This document shows, piece after piece, positions 17,118 through 26,775 of a DNA stretch of 64,000 bases. Source of the DNA: DMER01 sp003451645. Lineage in GTDB: Bacteria; Pseudomonadota; Alphaproteobacteria; Micropepsales; Micropepsaceae. How positions within the stretch are numbered: position 1 is the stretch's first letter; every line of letters starts with the position of its first letter. The notes beneath the pieces are model-generated. The model was not told the origin of the DNA. It did no database searches and saw only the letters and a program-made list of their open reading frames with translations. The position numbers and the translations under genes were made by a program. Location: positions 1 to 64,000 of the forward strand of contig DALYLR010000002.1 of the NCBI GenBank assembly GCA_031976175.1, in the 5' to 3' direction.

Positions 17118-19790
17118 TCAACACGGCCTGTTTCGCACATTAAGAAAGGCTTGCGCTGCTGCAAGTCTGGCGATGGGCACCCGGAACGGCGAGCAGGAGA
17201 TATAGTCCAGGCCCGCCTGCTCAAAGAACAGGATCGAGGCCGGATCGCCGCCGTGCTCGCCGCAAATGCCGAGCTTGATCGTGGGCCTGGCCGCCTTGCC
17301 GCGCTCAACAGCGATCTTGATGAGTTCACCAACGCCGTCTTGGTCGAGGCTCGCAAAGGGGTCCTGTGCCAGCAGCCCCTTGGCCAGATAGTCATTCATG
17401 AATTTGACGCCATCATCCCGGCTGATGCCAAAGGTGGTCTGGGTCAAGTCATTTGTTCCGAATGAGAAGAACTCGGCCGCTTCCGCGATCTCGGCGGCGC
17501 GCAACGCGGCGCGGGGGAGCTCTATCATCGTCCCGATCAAATAATCGAGGCGCATGCCCCGCTCCTTCTCGACCTGGCCTGCGACGGCGATGATGCGTGC
17601 ACGGATGGTTTCGAGCTCGGCTTTCATGGCGATCAGCGGCACCATTACCTCTGGCACCACCGCCTTGCCGGTATCCTCTGCGGCATCGATCGCCGCCTCG
17701 AAGATGGCGCGGGCTTGCATCTCATAGATCTCAGGGTAGCTGATCCCCAGCCTGCAGCCGCGATGGCCAAGCATGGGGTTGACCTCTGACAGCTCCGCGA
17801 CACGGGTCTGCAGCTTGTCGCGCGGGATCCCCAATTGGGCCGCCACCTCCTCGATCTCGTCCTCCTTAGGCAGAAACTCATGCAAGGGCGGATCGAGCAG
17901 GCGGATGGTGACCGGCAAGCCCGGCATCAGCTCAAACAAATCGCGGAAGTCCTGCCGCTGATAGGGCAAGAGCTTGGCCAAGGCCTCAACACGGCCCTGA
18001 CTGGTGTCGGCAAGGATCATCTGGCGCACGGCGGCGATGCGGTCCTTGTCAAAGAACATGTGCTCGGTGCGGCAAAGGCCAATGCCCTCGGCGCCGAACT
18101 CCTTGGCGGCCATCGCGTCGGCGGGCGTCTCGGCATTCGCGCGCACGCGCATCCGACGGTGAAGGTCCGCCCAGCCCATGAGGGTCGCAAAGTCGCCCGT
18201 CAATTCCGGCTGTACCATCGGCACCCGGCCGCGCAGGACCTGGCCCGTCGCGCCATCCAGGGTGATCCAGTCGCCACTGCGCACCACCTCGCCCGCGACC
18301 ATAAAGTGCTGCTTGTCCTTGTCGATGCGGATGCCGCCCGCCCCCACCACGCAAGGTCTGCCCATGCCGCGCGCGACCACGGCCGCATGGCTTGTCATTC
18401 CGCCGCGCGCGGTCAGTACGCCCTTGGCCGCATGCATGCCATGAATGTCCTCTGGGCTCGTCTCCATCCGGACCAGCACCACTGCGCGGCCCTCATTGGC
18501 GCGGCGTTCAGCCTCGTTTGCATCAAACACGACCTCCCCAGCTGCGGCCCCCGGCGAGGCGGGCAAGCCCACCGCCAGGACATGACGCTCCGCCTTGGGG
18601 TCAATCGTTGGGTGCAGCAACTGGTTGAGCGAGGCTGGATCAATGCGCCTGATCGCCTCGCCCTTGGTGATCAGCCCTTCACCCGCCATGTCGACCGCGA
18701 TTTTGAGCGCTGCCCTGGCGGTGCGCTTGCCGGAGCGGGTCTGCAGCATCCAGAGCTTGCCGCGCTCGACCGTGAATTCGATGTCCTGCATATCGCGGTA
18801 ATGGCGTTCGAGCCGGTCCACAATGGCGAGGAACTCGGCAAAGACGCCCGGCATCGTCTCTTCCATCGACAATTCGCGCCGGCCCGCCGCTTCGCGCTCG
18901 GCCCGTGTCAAATGATTAGGCGTGCGGATGCCCGCCACCACGTCCTCGCCTTGCGCATTGACGAGGTACTCGCCGTAAAGCCGCTTGGTGCCGAGTGAGG
19001 GATCACGGGTGAAGGCAACACCCGTTGCACTGTCATCGCCCATATTGCCAAAGACCATCGCCTGAACATTGACGGCCGTGCCCCAGCTGTCCGGGATATT
19101 GTGCAGGCGGCGGTAGGTGTTGGCGCGGGCATTCTGCCAGGAGCCGAACACGGCCCCGATCGCGCCCCATAATTGCGCGGCCGGGTCTTGGGGGAAGGGC
19201 TGCTCCGTTTCGTCCGCGACCTTGGCCTTGAAGCGGCTGACAATCTCGCGCCAGCCCGCCGCATCAATCTCGGTGTCCAATTCAAAGCCATTATCCTCTT
19301 TGAAGAGGCTCAAGATCTCCTCGAAATGATCGTGATCCACATCGAGGACGACATTGGAGAACATCTGGATAAAGCGGCGGTAGCTGTCATAGGCAAAACG
19401 CGGATTGCCCGACTGCCGCGCCAGCCCCTCCACCGTCTCGTCATTGAGGCCAAGGTTCAGCACCGTATCCATCATGCCGGGCATGGATGCCCGCGCGCCT
19501 GAGCGCACCGAGACGAGCAAAGGGCTCGCAGGGTCGCCAAAGCGCCGGTCCACACGCTGCCCCACATGGGCCAGGGCTGCCTCAACTTGGGCCTTGAGGT
19601 CATCCGGATACTGACGATGATGCGCGTAAAAATAGGTGCACACCTCGGTCGTGATCGTGAAGCCCGGAGGAACGGGCAGACCCATCCCGGCCATCTCAGC
19701 GAGGTTGGCGCCCTTGCCGCCCAGCAGCTCGACGAGGTTGGCGCCACCTTCTGAAGCTGCGCCGCCAAATTCGTACACCCATTTCGCCAT
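17118..19790 (-). CDS. ppdK: Pyruvate, phosphate dikinase
   Basis: PPDK, 890 residues, interconverts pyruvate, ATP and Pi with PEP, AMP and PPi. The N-terminal ATP-grasp part starts with the glycine-rich LLGGKGANLAEMAGMGLPVPPGF, the swivelling phosphohistidine is in GGMTSHAAVVARGMGRPCVVG, and the C-terminal PEP barrel ends with GICGEHGGDPAS and SCSPFRVPIARLAAAQA. A GTG four codons upstream is open too, but the ATG at 19790 has AAGGTGG at good distance. It follows glyQ-glyS on the same strand, an order seen in many alphaproteobacteria, with a 66-bp gap. Confidence 0.95.
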   Translation of the reverse strand: MAKWVYEFGGAASEGGANLVELLGGKGANLAEMAGMGLPVPPGFTITTEVCTYFYAHHRQYPDDLKAQVEAALAHVGQRVDRRFGDPASPLLVSVRSGARASMPGMMDTVLNLGLNDETVEGLARQSGNPRFAYDSYRRFIQMFSNVVLDVDHDHFEEILSLFKEDNGFELDTEIDAAGWREIVSRFKAKVADETEQPFPQDPAAQLWGAIGAVFGSWQNARANTYRRLHNIPDSWGTAVNVQAMVFGNMGDDSATGVAFTRDPSLGTKRLYGEYLVNAQGEDVVAGIRTPNHLTRAEREAAGRRELSMEETMPGVFAEFLAIVDRLERHYRDMQDIEFTVERGKLWMLQTRSGKRTARAALKIAVDMAGEGLITKGEAIRRIDPASLNQLLHPTIDPKAERHVLAVGLPASPGAAAGEVVFDANEAERRANEGRAVVLVRMETSPEDIHGMHAAKGVLTARGGMTSHAAVVARGMGRPCVVGAGGIRIDKDKQHFMVAGEVVRSGDWITLDGATGQVLRGRVPMVQPELTGDFATLMGWADLHRRMRVRANAETPADAMAAKEFGAEGIGLCRTEHMFFDKDRIAAVRQMILADTSQGRVEALAKLLPYQRQDFRDLFELMPGLPVTIRLLDPPLHEFLPKEDEIEEVAAQLGIPRDKLQTRVAELSEVNPMLGHRGCRLGISYPEIYEMQARAIFEAAIDAAEDTGKAVVPEVMVPLIAMKAELETIRARIIAVAGQVEKERGMRLDYLIGTMIELPRAALRAAEIAEAAEFFSFGTNDLTQTTFGISRDDGVKFMNDYLAKGLLAQDPFASLDQDGVGELIKIAVERGKAARPTIKLGICGEHGGDPASILFFEQAGLDYISCSPFRVPIARLAAAQAFLNVRNRPC

Positions 19791-19856
19791 GGTGCTCGCC
19801 ACCTTATTTGTTCAAGAATTCAATGCATGCGACCTTAGCAATTCCGCGTGCGTCCG

Positions 19857-21908
19857 CTACCCTTCAATGCGCGAGAAATCAGCCACCGGCGACAGCGCCA
19901 CCGGCAATTGATTGAGCAGCCGCAAGCGGTTCTCGCGTAGCTCCGCGTTGGGATCGTTGACTGTCACCTTGTCGAAGAAGGCATCAACCGCTGGGCGCAG
20001 TTTGGCCAAGGCCGCCATCGCGCCGGCAAAGTCCTCCTTGCCCACCGCTTGTGCCGCCGTTGCCCGCGCGGCCGCAAGGCCCAAGAACAAGGCGCGCTCT
20101 TCGGGCGAGGCAAGCTTTCCATTGTCTGCGGGATCGGTGAAGGCTTGCTCGGTCTTGTCCTTTTTGCGCTCGGCTTTCAGGATGTTGGCGGCACGCTTGT
20201 AGCCGGCCAAAAGGTTGACACCATCGGCGGTGCCCAAAAAGGCCTGCAAGGCCTCCACGCGCTGCACGATCATGAGGAGGTCGTCTTGGGCCTCATCTGC
20301 CAGAACCGCGTCGATCAGGTCGTGCCGGGTTCCCTTCTCCCGCAGCACAACTTTGAGCCGGTCCAAGATAAAGGTCAGCAGCGCCGCTTGGCTGTCCTCG
20401 CCCCCATGGCGGGCGAGCGAGAAGGCCGTGCGCAAGGGCACGCGCAAATCATTCTCCAAAATCAGGGCGATGACGCCCAGGGCCGCGCGTCGCAAGGCAA
20501 AGGGGTCCTTGGAGCCGGTCGGTTTCTCATCAATGGCGAAGAAGCCCGTCAGCGTGTCGATCTTGTCGGCCAGCGCCACTGCCACTGCCACTGTGTTGGC
20601 GGGCACGACGTCGCTGGGACCTAAGGGCTTGTAATGATCGCGCAAGGCATCGGCGATATCGGGGTCCTGCCCCTCCGCTAGCGCCAGATAGCGCCCTGCC
20701 GCTCCTTGGACCTCCGGGAACTCGCCCACCGTGTTGGAGACAAGATCGGCCTTGCAGAGCCGTGCCGCCGCGACCACCTTGTCAACCGGCGCACCAATGA
20801 TCCAAGCGATCTCCCCCGCCAGTTCCTGGATGCGCTCAACGCGCTCATATTGCGAGCCGAGCTTGGCATGGAAGACGATGTCTTGAAGGCGCGCGACACG
20901 GTCCTCGAGCGCCTCTTTGAGGTCCAGGTCCCAGAAGAACTTGGCGTCCGACAACCGCGCGCGCAAGACCCGCTGATTGCCCGCCACCACCGCCCTGCCG
21001 CCATCATGGGTGATCATGTTGGCAACAATGACGAACTTATTCGCAAGGGTGGCCGAGGCCGGATCGCGCAGCGCAAAGTATTTCTGATTGGCCCGCATCG
21101 TGGTGGTCAGCATCTCTGGCGGCACTTTGAGGAAAGCGGCATCAAACTCGCCAGTCAGGACCACGGGCCACTCGGTCAGCCCCGCCACCTCCTCCAGCAG
21201 CGCCTCGTCCTCGATCAGGTCAAGGCCCAAACTGCGGGCGGCGGCTTGCGCGTCGCGTTTGATCAGGGCGGCACGCTCGGCGCTGTCCAGGATGACATAG
21301 GCCTCGCGCAAGGCACGCTGATAATCGGCGAAATCCCGGACTTGAATGGCGTGATTGCCCAGGAACCGATGCCCGCGCGTCGAGGCGCCCGCTTCTAGCC
21401 CGCCAAAGGCGAACGGCACCACCTCGCCCTCAAGCAAACACAGGATCCCATGCAACGGCCGCACCCACACATAATCGGCCGCCCCCACCCGCATCGATTT
21501 GGGCCAGGGGAAGTCGCGCATGACTTGCGGGATCAACTCGCCCAACACGTCGCGCGTCAACCGGCCCTTGCGTTCAAGCACCGCCAGATAGAAATCACCT
21601 TTTGGATCGGCCTGCACGGAGAGTTGCTCTTTGCTGAGCCCGGTGCTGCGCAAGAACCCTTGCAGTGCCGCGTCAGGGGCATTGGTACGCGGGCCTTTGC
21701 GCTCCTCGCGCTGATCGGGCTGGCGCAACTCCAGGCCCGTGACGTGCAGGGTCAGCCTGCGCGGCGTCGCATAGCTCGTGGCACTCAGGCCCTGATAGCC
21801 AGCCTCTTCCAGGCCGGCACGCATCAGCCGTGCAAGATCGGCGGCGGCATTGCGCTGCATGCGTGCGGGGATTTCCTCACTGAATAGCTCGAGCAGAAGT
21901 TCAGCCAT
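19857..21908 (-). CDS. glyS: Glycyl-tRNA synthetase beta subunit
   Basis: GlyS, 683 residues, is the tRNA-binding subunit of the bacterial alpha2beta2 glycyl-tRNA synthetase. The N-terminus LLLELFSEEIPARMQ and the internal block ATPRRLTLHVTGL are diagnostic, and the C-terminal DALR/anticodon-binding-like helical region (FFDKVTVNDPNAELRENRLRLL) is complete. It overlaps the end of glyQ by 8 bp, which ensures coupled synthesis of the two subunits. The length is usual. Confidence 0.95.
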   Translation of the reverse strand: MAELLLELFSEEIPARMQRNAAADLARLMRAGLEEAGYQGLSATSYATPRRLTLHVTGLELRQPDQREERKGPRTNAPDAALQGFLRSTGLSKEQLSVQADPKGDFYLAVLERKGRLTRDVLGELIPQVMRDFPWPKSMRVGAADYVWVRPLHGILCLLEGEVVPFAFGGLEAGASTRGHRFLGNHAIQVRDFADYQRALREAYVILDSAERAALIKRDAQAAARSLGLDLIEDEALLEEVAGLTEWPVVLTGEFDAAFLKVPPEMLTTTMRANQKYFALRDPASATLANKFVIVANMITHDGGRAVVAGNQRVLRARLSDAKFFWDLDLKEALEDRVARLQDIVFHAKLGSQYERVERIQELAGEIAWIIGAPVDKVVAAARLCKADLVSNTVGEFPEVQGAAGRYLALAEGQDPDIADALRDHYKPLGPSDVVPANTVAVAVALADKIDTLTGFFAIDEKPTGSKDPFALRRAALGVIALILENDLRVPLRTAFSLARHGGEDSQAALLTFILDRLKVVLREKGTRHDLIDAVLADEAQDDLLMIVQRVEALQAFLGTADGVNLLAGYKRAANILKAERKKDKTEQAFTDPADNGKLASPEERALFLGLAAARATAAQAVGKEDFAGAMAALAKLRPAVDAFFDKVTVNDPNAELRENRLRLLNQLPVALSPVADFSRIEG

Positions 21909-22872
21909 GGGACAGCGCCCCCTCTGGCACGGTGCGCCCTTGCGGGCTTGCGACCCAGGCTTCGGCGCAGGCCTTGGCGAGTGCGCGCACCCGGCCGATA
22001 TAGGCCTGGCGCTCGGTCACGCTAATGACACCACGCGCATCGAGAATATTGAAGGTATGGCTCGCCCGGATGCACTGCTCGTAGGCGGGCAGGACCGGCG
22101 CCCAATCGGCATGGCTGGCGCTGCGCCCTACCCGCGTGCCCAGAAGCTTTTGGCACTCGGCCTCGGCCTCTTGGAAGTGGCGGAACAGCACCTCAGTCGT
22201 TGCGTGCTCAAAATTGAACCCCGATTGCTCGACCTCATTCTGGTGATAGACATCGCCCCAGGTCATAAAGTCCGCAGACTGACGGTTCATGGTGTTGTAG
22301 GCCAGATCAAAGCCCACATCGACGCCCTGGACATACATGGCCAGGCGTTCGAGCCCATAGGTGATCTCCGCCGAGACGGGCCGGCAGTCGATGCCGCCCA
22401 CTTGCTGGAAATAGGTGAACTGTGTCACCTCCATGCCATCGCACCACACCTCCCAGCCGAGGCCCCAGGCGCCCAAGGTCGGGCTTTCCCAATCATCCTC
22501 CACAAAGCGAATATCGTGTGCGGAGGGCTCTACCCCCAAGGCCTTCAGGCTCTGCAAATAGAGGTCCAGGACGTTGCTGGGTGCGGGTTTCAGGATGACC
22601 TGAAACTGATAATAGCGCTGAAACCGGTTGGGGTTCTCGCCATAGCGGCCATCCTTTGGGCGTCGCGAGGGCTGCACATAGGCAGCCTTCCACGGCTTTG
22701 GCCCCAAAGCGCGCAAGGTTGTGGCCGGGTGAAAGGTGCCCGCCCCCATCTCCATGTCATAAGGCTGCAAAAGGACACAGCCTTGCGCGGCCCAAAATTG
22801 TTGCAGGGTCAAGATCAGCCCCTGAAAAGAGCGATCCGGTTGAATTTGCGATGAATTCATGCTGTCCGACAT
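21901..22872 (-). CDS. glyQ: Glycyl-tRNA synthetase alpha subunit
   Basis: GlyQ, the catalytic class II aminoacylation subunit. FQGLILTLQQFWAAQGCVLLQPYDMEMGAGT at the start, YVQPSRRPKDGRYGENPNR (motif 2) and the AWGLGWEVWCDGMEVTQFTYFQQVGG core match the family throughout. About 323 residues from the ATG at 22872; a second ATG at 22860 is equally possible, since neither has a strong ribosome-binding site. Codons further upstream do not match. It is first in the glyQ-glyS-ppdK order and diverges from the SOUL gene. Confidence 0.93.
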   Translation of the reverse strand: MSDSMNSSQIQPDRSFQGLILTLQQFWAAQGCVLLQPYDMEMGAGTFHPATTLRALGPKPWKAAYVQPSRRPKDGRYGENPNRFQRYYQFQVILKPAPSNVLDLYLQSLKALGVEPSAHDIRFVEDDWESPTLGAWGLGWEVWCDGMEVTQFTYFQQVGGIDCRPVSAEITYGLERLAMYVQGVDVGFDLAYNTMNRQSADFMTWGDVYHQNEVEQSGFNFEHATTEVLFRHFQEAEAECQKLLGTRVGRSASHADWAPVLPAYEQCIRASHTFNILDARGVISVTERQAYIGRVRALAKACAEAWVASPQGRTVPEGALSHG

Positions 22873-22974
22873 GGGCGCGGACCCTAGGACCCGGGAGCCC
22901 GCTTGGTCAAGGCGCCGCATGATCCGCCGCGCCTGTTTGGCGTATACATTCGTTGTTCAATGAAGGAGCGCACG

Positions 22975-23583
22975 ATGTTCAGACTTATTCTTGGGGTCCT
23001 GGCCCTTGCCGTGGCTGCCTTGCCCGCCGGTGCCATTGAGGAACCGAAATATCAAGTCGTGCGCAAAGTGGGCGCAATCGAGGTCCGCAGTTACCCTGCG
23101 ATCCTGGTGGCCGAAACCACCGTGACCGGGGACTTTGCCGATGCAGGCGATGACGCCTTCCGGCCGTTGTTTGGCTATATCTCCGGCAAGAACACCAAGG
23201 CGCAGGAAATCGCGATGACGGCGCCCGTTATCCAAGAGGGCCAAAAGATCGCCATGACGGCGCCGGTCATCCAGGAAGGCAAAGGCGGGACCTATGTCGT
23301 GCAGTTCGTCATGCCCGCGACCTTCACCCTTGAGACCTTGCCCAAGCCGACCGACCCCAAGGTGAGCGTTCGGGAGGTGCCGGGCCGCACCGTTGCCGTG
23401 ATCCGCTATTCCGGCCGTTGGACGCAGAGCAATTACGATGAGAACCTGGCGCTGCTGCGTGCCGAGATGAGCAAGGCGGGCCTGACTGCGACGGGCGATC
23501 CGATCTGGGCACGGTATGATGATCCGTTCACGCTGTGGTTCAACCGCCGCAACGAGATCATGATCCCGATCGCGGGAGTTTGA
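22975..23583 (+). CDS. SOUL heme-binding family protein, exported
   Basis: A 202-residue SOUL/HBP family protein with a cleavable signal peptide (MFRLILGVLALAVAALPAGA). The mature part has the family pattern YQVVRKVGAIEVRSYP, FRPLFGYISGKN and VRFVMP-like VQFVMPATFTLETLPKPTDP. The IAMTAPVIQEG motif occurs twice in tandem (about residues 82-107), as in many bacterial members. Bacterial SOUL proteins are thought to bind tetrapyrroles, but their role is unclear. AAGGAG precedes the ATG at 22975 at a good distance. Its 3' end overlaps the convergent small gene by 26 bp. Confidence 0.85.
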   Translation: MFRLILGVLALAVAALPAGAIEEPKYQVVRKVGAIEVRSYPAILVAETTVTGDFADAGDDAFRPLFGYISGKNTKAQEIAMTAPVIQEGQKIAMTAPVIQEGKGGTYVVQFVMPATFTLETLPKPTDPKVSVREVPGRTVAVIRYSGRWTQSNYDENLALLRAEMSKAGLTATGDPIWARYDDPFTLWFNRRNEIMIPIAGV

Positions 23584-23800
23584 GGCCGACGGCGCAGTCG
23601 GTCCGTTCACACCCTCGCTCGGCGTTGTGGGGGACATAGGCCCCGCACTTTGCACATTTCTGCATGTCTTGCGCGCCATTGCCCTGACCGGCCAGGCGCC
23701 CTCTTGCCTCGCCCTTCAGCCGCTCCTGGCGGCCCAGATAGGCGAAGTAGGCAATGGCGCCCACCAGTCCGAGACCGAGGAGGTACAGCAAGGCCCGCAT
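23558..23800 (-). CDS. Small membrane protein with zinc-ribbon-like tail
   Basis: An 80-residue protein: one N-terminal membrane helix (residues 3-21, LLYLLGLGLVGAIAYFAYL), a charged linker, and a cysteine cluster CAKCGAYVPHNAERGCERTDC. This layout matches the small PP0621-like group of proteobacterial membrane proteins of unknown function. The last codons overlap the convergent SOUL gene by 26 bp. The start lies 12 bp downstream of the SPFH gene on the same strand, so the two are likely cotranscribed. Confidence 0.7.
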   Translation of the reverse strand: MRALLYLLGLGLVGAIAYFAYLGRQERLKGEARGRLAGQGNGAQDMQKCAKCGAYVPHNAERGCERTDCAVGLKLPRSGS

Positions 23801-23812
23801 GCCTTCCGCGCT

Positions 23813-24691
23813 CTAGGGGTTGAGGTCGATAATCGGCTGAGCGTCGCGCTCGGCCACGAGCGCCACAAGCAGATTGCTGACCAATTTGCCCTTGGCCTCT
23901 TCGCTCAGCTTGATCTTGCCCGTCCCGGCAATTTGCTCGAGTGCAGTTTCCACCATCTTGACCGCATTCTCGGTGATGATCCTGCGCGCACTGACCACGG
24001 CTTGCGCTTGCTGGCGGCGCAGCATGGCTGAGGCGATTTCGGGCGCATAGGCCAGATGCGACAGCCGCGCCTCGTTCACGACAACGCCCGCGACCTCAAC
24101 GCGCGCCTGCAACTCGGTCTTGAGGTCCTCAGACACTTTGTCGGGCGAGCCGCGCAGGGATTCGTCCCCGTCCTCGCTATCATAGGGAAGACGGCTGGCG
24201 AGCGTGCGCACCGCCGTCTCGCTCTGCACGGCCACAAAGTCATGATAGTTGTCCACGTTGAGTGCGGCCTTGGCGCTGTCCTCGACGTTCCAGACAATGA
24301 CCGCGCCGATCTCAATCGGGTTGCCGCGCAGATCATTCACCTTGATGGTCTTTGTGTTCAAGCTCACGACCCGGCGCGAAATGACTTGGCGCGAGGTGAA
24401 GGGGATCACCCAATAGAACCCGGTGCCGCGCAGCGTGCCGATATACCGGCCAAAGAACAGGAGAACCCGTGACTCGTTCGGGTTGTTGATCACGAAGCTG
24501 GGTAAGATGACAAAAATGAACACGACAAAGGCGATGATCAGGGGCACGGGCGTGCCCTCAAACCCTGTGGCGCGCCACATATCGATCAAATCAGGGAAGT
24601 TGTAGGCGCCATAGATGATCGCGCCAATGACAAGGGCCAGCACCAGCCAGCCGCTAATCGCGATAGTCCCAGTTTCCCGAATGGTTTTCAT
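23813..24691 (-). CDS. SPFH/Band 7 domain membrane protein
   Basis: A 292-residue protein with two N-terminal hydrophobic segments (about 12-32 and 46-68) and an SPFH (stomatin/prohibitin) domain running from NNPNESRVLLFFGRYIGTLR to about residue 250. A helical region with AEIASAMLRRQQAQAVVSARR is typical of the coiled part that drives oligomerisation. Such proteins form large membrane rings or rafts and often partner with proteases; an S49 peptidase gene lies just upstream on the same strand (73-bp gap), which supports a functional pair, though it is not an NfeD type. Ends DLNP. Confidence 0.82.
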   Translation of the reverse strand: MKTIRETGTIAISGWLVLALVIGAIIYGAYNFPDLIDMWRATGFEGTPVPLIIAFVVFIFVILPSFVINNPNESRVLLFFGRYIGTLRGTGFYWVIPFTSRQVISRRVVSLNTKTIKVNDLRGNPIEIGAVIVWNVEDSAKAALNVDNYHDFVAVQSETAVRTLASRLPYDSEDGDESLRGSPDKVSEDLKTELQARVEVAGVVVNEARLSHLAYAPEIASAMLRRQQAQAVVSARRIITENAVKMVETALEQIAGTGKIKLSEEAKGKLVSNLLVALVAERDAQPIIDLNP

Positions 24692-24764
24692 GACTGCCCT
24701 CCCCTAAGCGTTCAATGCTCGAGAGTATATAGGCATTCCTTGCCAGAGCGCTATCCACAAGACG

Positions 24765-25613
24765 CTACAGACCGTAGCGGGCCCATAATTGGCGCTCTTC
24801 GAGGGCCGCCAGCCATTGTTGGGGTGCCAGAAGCGCGCTGGCGGCAGGGGCCTCACGGTTGAACAGGCGCCAGCCAGAGCGCGGCGCAAAGACCCGCAGA
24901 ACCACATCCTCGCCAAAGGAGGCCCGCATGATGCCACGCACATCGCCAATGCTGTCGACCAACCCCATGGTCTTGGCGGTCGCCCCGGTCCAAAAGGCCC
25001 CGTTGAACAGGGTCTGATCATCGTGCTGCAAGCGGCCGGCGCGCCGCCCCTTAACCATGGCGACAAAGCCGTCATGCACCTCGGCCTGAAGCGCCTTCAG
25101 ATGCGCCACATCGCTCTCACGCTCCGGCTGAAAGGGGTCGAGCATCGCTTTGCTGGTGCCTGCGGTGTAGACGCGCCGGTCGACGCCGATCTTCTCGATC
25201 ATGCGGTCAAAGCCGAACCCGGCCGAGACAACGCCTATGGACCCGATGATCGAGTGGGCATGCGCAAAGAGCTCATCCCCCGCCAGCATGAGCATATAGC
25301 CGCCCGAGGCCGCGACATCCTCCGCAAAGGCAAAGACCTTGACCCGGTGCTGGGCCGACAAGGCGCGGATGCGGTCATGCAGCAAGCCGCTCTGCACGGG
25401 CGAGCCGCCCGGCGAGTTGATGAGGAGGGCGACCGCTTTTGGTTTGCCCGCCGTAAAGGCGCGCTCCAGCGTCTCCGCCATGGCGCCCAGGCTCAAGCCC
25501 CGGCCGAACTGATCCGTCCCAATCACGCCCGTCAGGCGCACCACGGAGACTTGCGGACTGGCGGGCTCCCAAGGCAGCCAGCGGCGCCACCACGGCTTTT
25601 TTGCTTTTGTCAT
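24765..25613 (-). CDS. S49 family serine peptidase (SppA/SohB-like)
   Basis: A 282-residue single-domain S49 peptidase. The nucleophile Ser is in DVAASGGYMLMLAGDE, the general-base Lys probably in AGTSKAMLDPFQP, and the oxyanion part in NSPGGSPVQSG. The start at 25613 (MTKAKKPWWRRW) overlaps the preceding methyltransferase by 4 bp; the open frame continues upstream but lies inside that gene. There is no obvious membrane segment, so it resembles the short SppA forms that work at the inner face of the membrane. It is followed by the SPFH gene, a pairing known from other peptidase-stomatin operons. Confidence 0.88.
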   Translation of the reverse strand: MTKAKKPWWRRWLPWEPASPQVSVVRLTGVIGTDQFGRGLSLGAMAETLERAFTAGKPKAVALLINSPGGSPVQSGLLHDRIRALSAQHRVKVFAFAEDVAASGGYMLMLAGDELFAHAHSIIGSIGVVSAGFGFDRMIEKIGVDRRVYTAGTSKAMLDPFQPERESDVAHLKALQAEVHDGFVAMVKGRRAGRLQHDDQTLFNGAFWTGATAKTMGLVDSIGDVRGIMRASFGEDVVLRVFAPRSGWRLFNREAPAASALLAPQQWLAALEERQLWARYGL

Positions 25614-26422
25614 GGTACGGATGTAACCAGCGGCTGGCCATCCCGCAAGACCGCATCGATCTGCGCCGTAAACGCCCCACCCTCCTGATGCAGGACCACC
25701 GAGGGCCGGATGCGTAACGGTCCCCGCCTGCCCTTTACCGCCCGGATGATCACCCGGATGGCATCCCGCCCGGCATAGGCATGAATGGGGATCACTTCGA
25801 TGTCGCCGCAGCCCGTGGTCAGGCCCGCCAACAGTCGGCCCAGCGCATCCGCCCTGTGAATGATCGTCAACGTGCCCTTGGGCTTCAGCAACGCCAAACC
25901 GCTTTTGATCCAAAGATCAAGCCCGGTCCGCGCATGGGCGATCGCTCGCGCCTTGGCCTCGACCGCCCCCACACTGGCCCGCTGCTCATCGAGGAAGGGC
26001 GGATTGAAGAAAACGTGATCGCTGTGATGCCGAGGCAAGGATTTGGGCAGCGTGGTCACGTCGGCCTCAATGGTCGTGAACGCGCGCCCAGCAGCGTTGC
26101 GTGTGGCATTCTCACGCGCGAGGGCCACAGACTCTGCGTTGAGTTCGAGGCCTGTGACGGCCACGTCCGGCACCCTTTTCCACACGCAGAGGCTGGCAAT
26201 CCCAACGCCACAGCCGAGTTCGATCACGTGTTGACCGGATTGCGCTGGAACCGCTGCCGCGAGCAGCACGGTATCGGCCCCGGCGCGAAACCCCTTGGCG
26301 GGCTGCAAACAGGTGAGCCGTCCACCCAGGAACTGATCCTCGGTCAGGTCTGGCGATACGGCTCCTGCGGCACTTCGCCGCCCAACTCCGTCTGCTGTGT
26401 CCGCCATGGGGCCATCACTCAC
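25610..26422 (-). CDS. tRNA1(Val) A37 N6-methyltransferase-like protein
   Basis: A 270-residue SAM-dependent methyltransferase of the TrmN6/YfiC type. The glycine-rich SAM site is VIELGCGVGIASLC, and the catalytic N-methylase motif is NPPF in HVFFNPPFLDEQ. LTCLQPAKGFRAGADTVLLAA is the family's characteristic start of the fold. The enzyme probably methylates an adenine in tRNA or another RNA. It overlaps DUF2007 (upstream) and the S49 gene (downstream) by 4 bp each, so the three are translationally coupled. Confidence 0.85.
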   Translation of the reverse strand: MSDGPMADTADGVGRRSAAGAVSPDLTEDQFLGGRLTCLQPAKGFRAGADTVLLAAAVPAQSGQHVIELGCGVGIASLCVWKRVPDVAVTGLELNAESVALARENATRNAAGRAFTTIEADVTTLPKSLPRHHSDHVFFNPPFLDEQRASVGAVEAKARAIAHARTGLDLWIKSGLALLKPKGTLTIIHRADALGRLLAGLTTGCGDIEVIPIHAYAGRDAIRVIIRAVKGRRGPLRIRPSVVLHQEGGAFTAQIDAVLRDGQPLVTSVP

Positions 26423-26646
26423 CGTGGCGCGCTCAGTTCGCTGGCATAGCCTGCATCGGTCAGGACCTGACGGGCCCGCCGTGCATCCTCGGCGCTGACC
26501 ATGATCCGGCGCGGAAATGCGTCAATATTCGTGTGCACGGCGCCCATGTGAAAATCCAGGACAACCGCCTCGATCCCCTCCGCCGCCAAAAGGGCCTCAA
26601 CAAAGGTCACGAATACAATGTCGGAGGTGCGCAGCAGTTCTTCCAT
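26419..26646 (-). CDS. DUF2007 family protein
   Basis: A 75-residue protein matching DUF2007 (putative signal-transducing PII-like small proteins): MEELLRTSDIVFVTFVEALLAAEGIEAVV, then PRRIMVSAEDARRARQVLTDAGY. The ATG at 26646 starts at the conserved family position; upstream ATGs at 26670 and 26682 add residues not expected. The gene leads a three-gene operon with the methyltransferase and S49 peptidase and diverges from the polyprenyl diphosphate synthase gene. Confidence 0.8.
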   Translation of the reverse strand: MEELLRTSDIVFVTFVEALLAAEGIEAVVLDFHMGAVHTNIDAFPRRIMVSAEDARRARQVLTDAGYASELSAPR

Positions 26647-26704
26647 GATCCAACTTCTCACCTGCTGCATTGCCGCAGTCACGCGACATTGAGCCCTGCA
26701 TGGC

Positions 26705-26734
26705 TTGACCCCAACAGGAGCACATCCCTATGTT
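26705..26734 (+). promoter_or_regulatory. Possible promoter of the polyprenyl synthase gene
   Basis: TTGACC (26705-26710) and TATGTT (26729-26734) are 18 bp apart and lie in the divergent region 42 bp before the GTG start. Matches are partial (five and four of six), so this is tentative. Confidence 0.3.
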
Positions 26735-26775
26735 CGATTGGAAAGTAGCACAGTTCCAAACAACAACCATATGGT

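Noticed and set aside
23220..23280. Tandem IAMTAPVIQEG duplication in the SOUL protein as a recent event.
   Set aside because: A double copy of this motif is usual in bacterial SOUL proteins.
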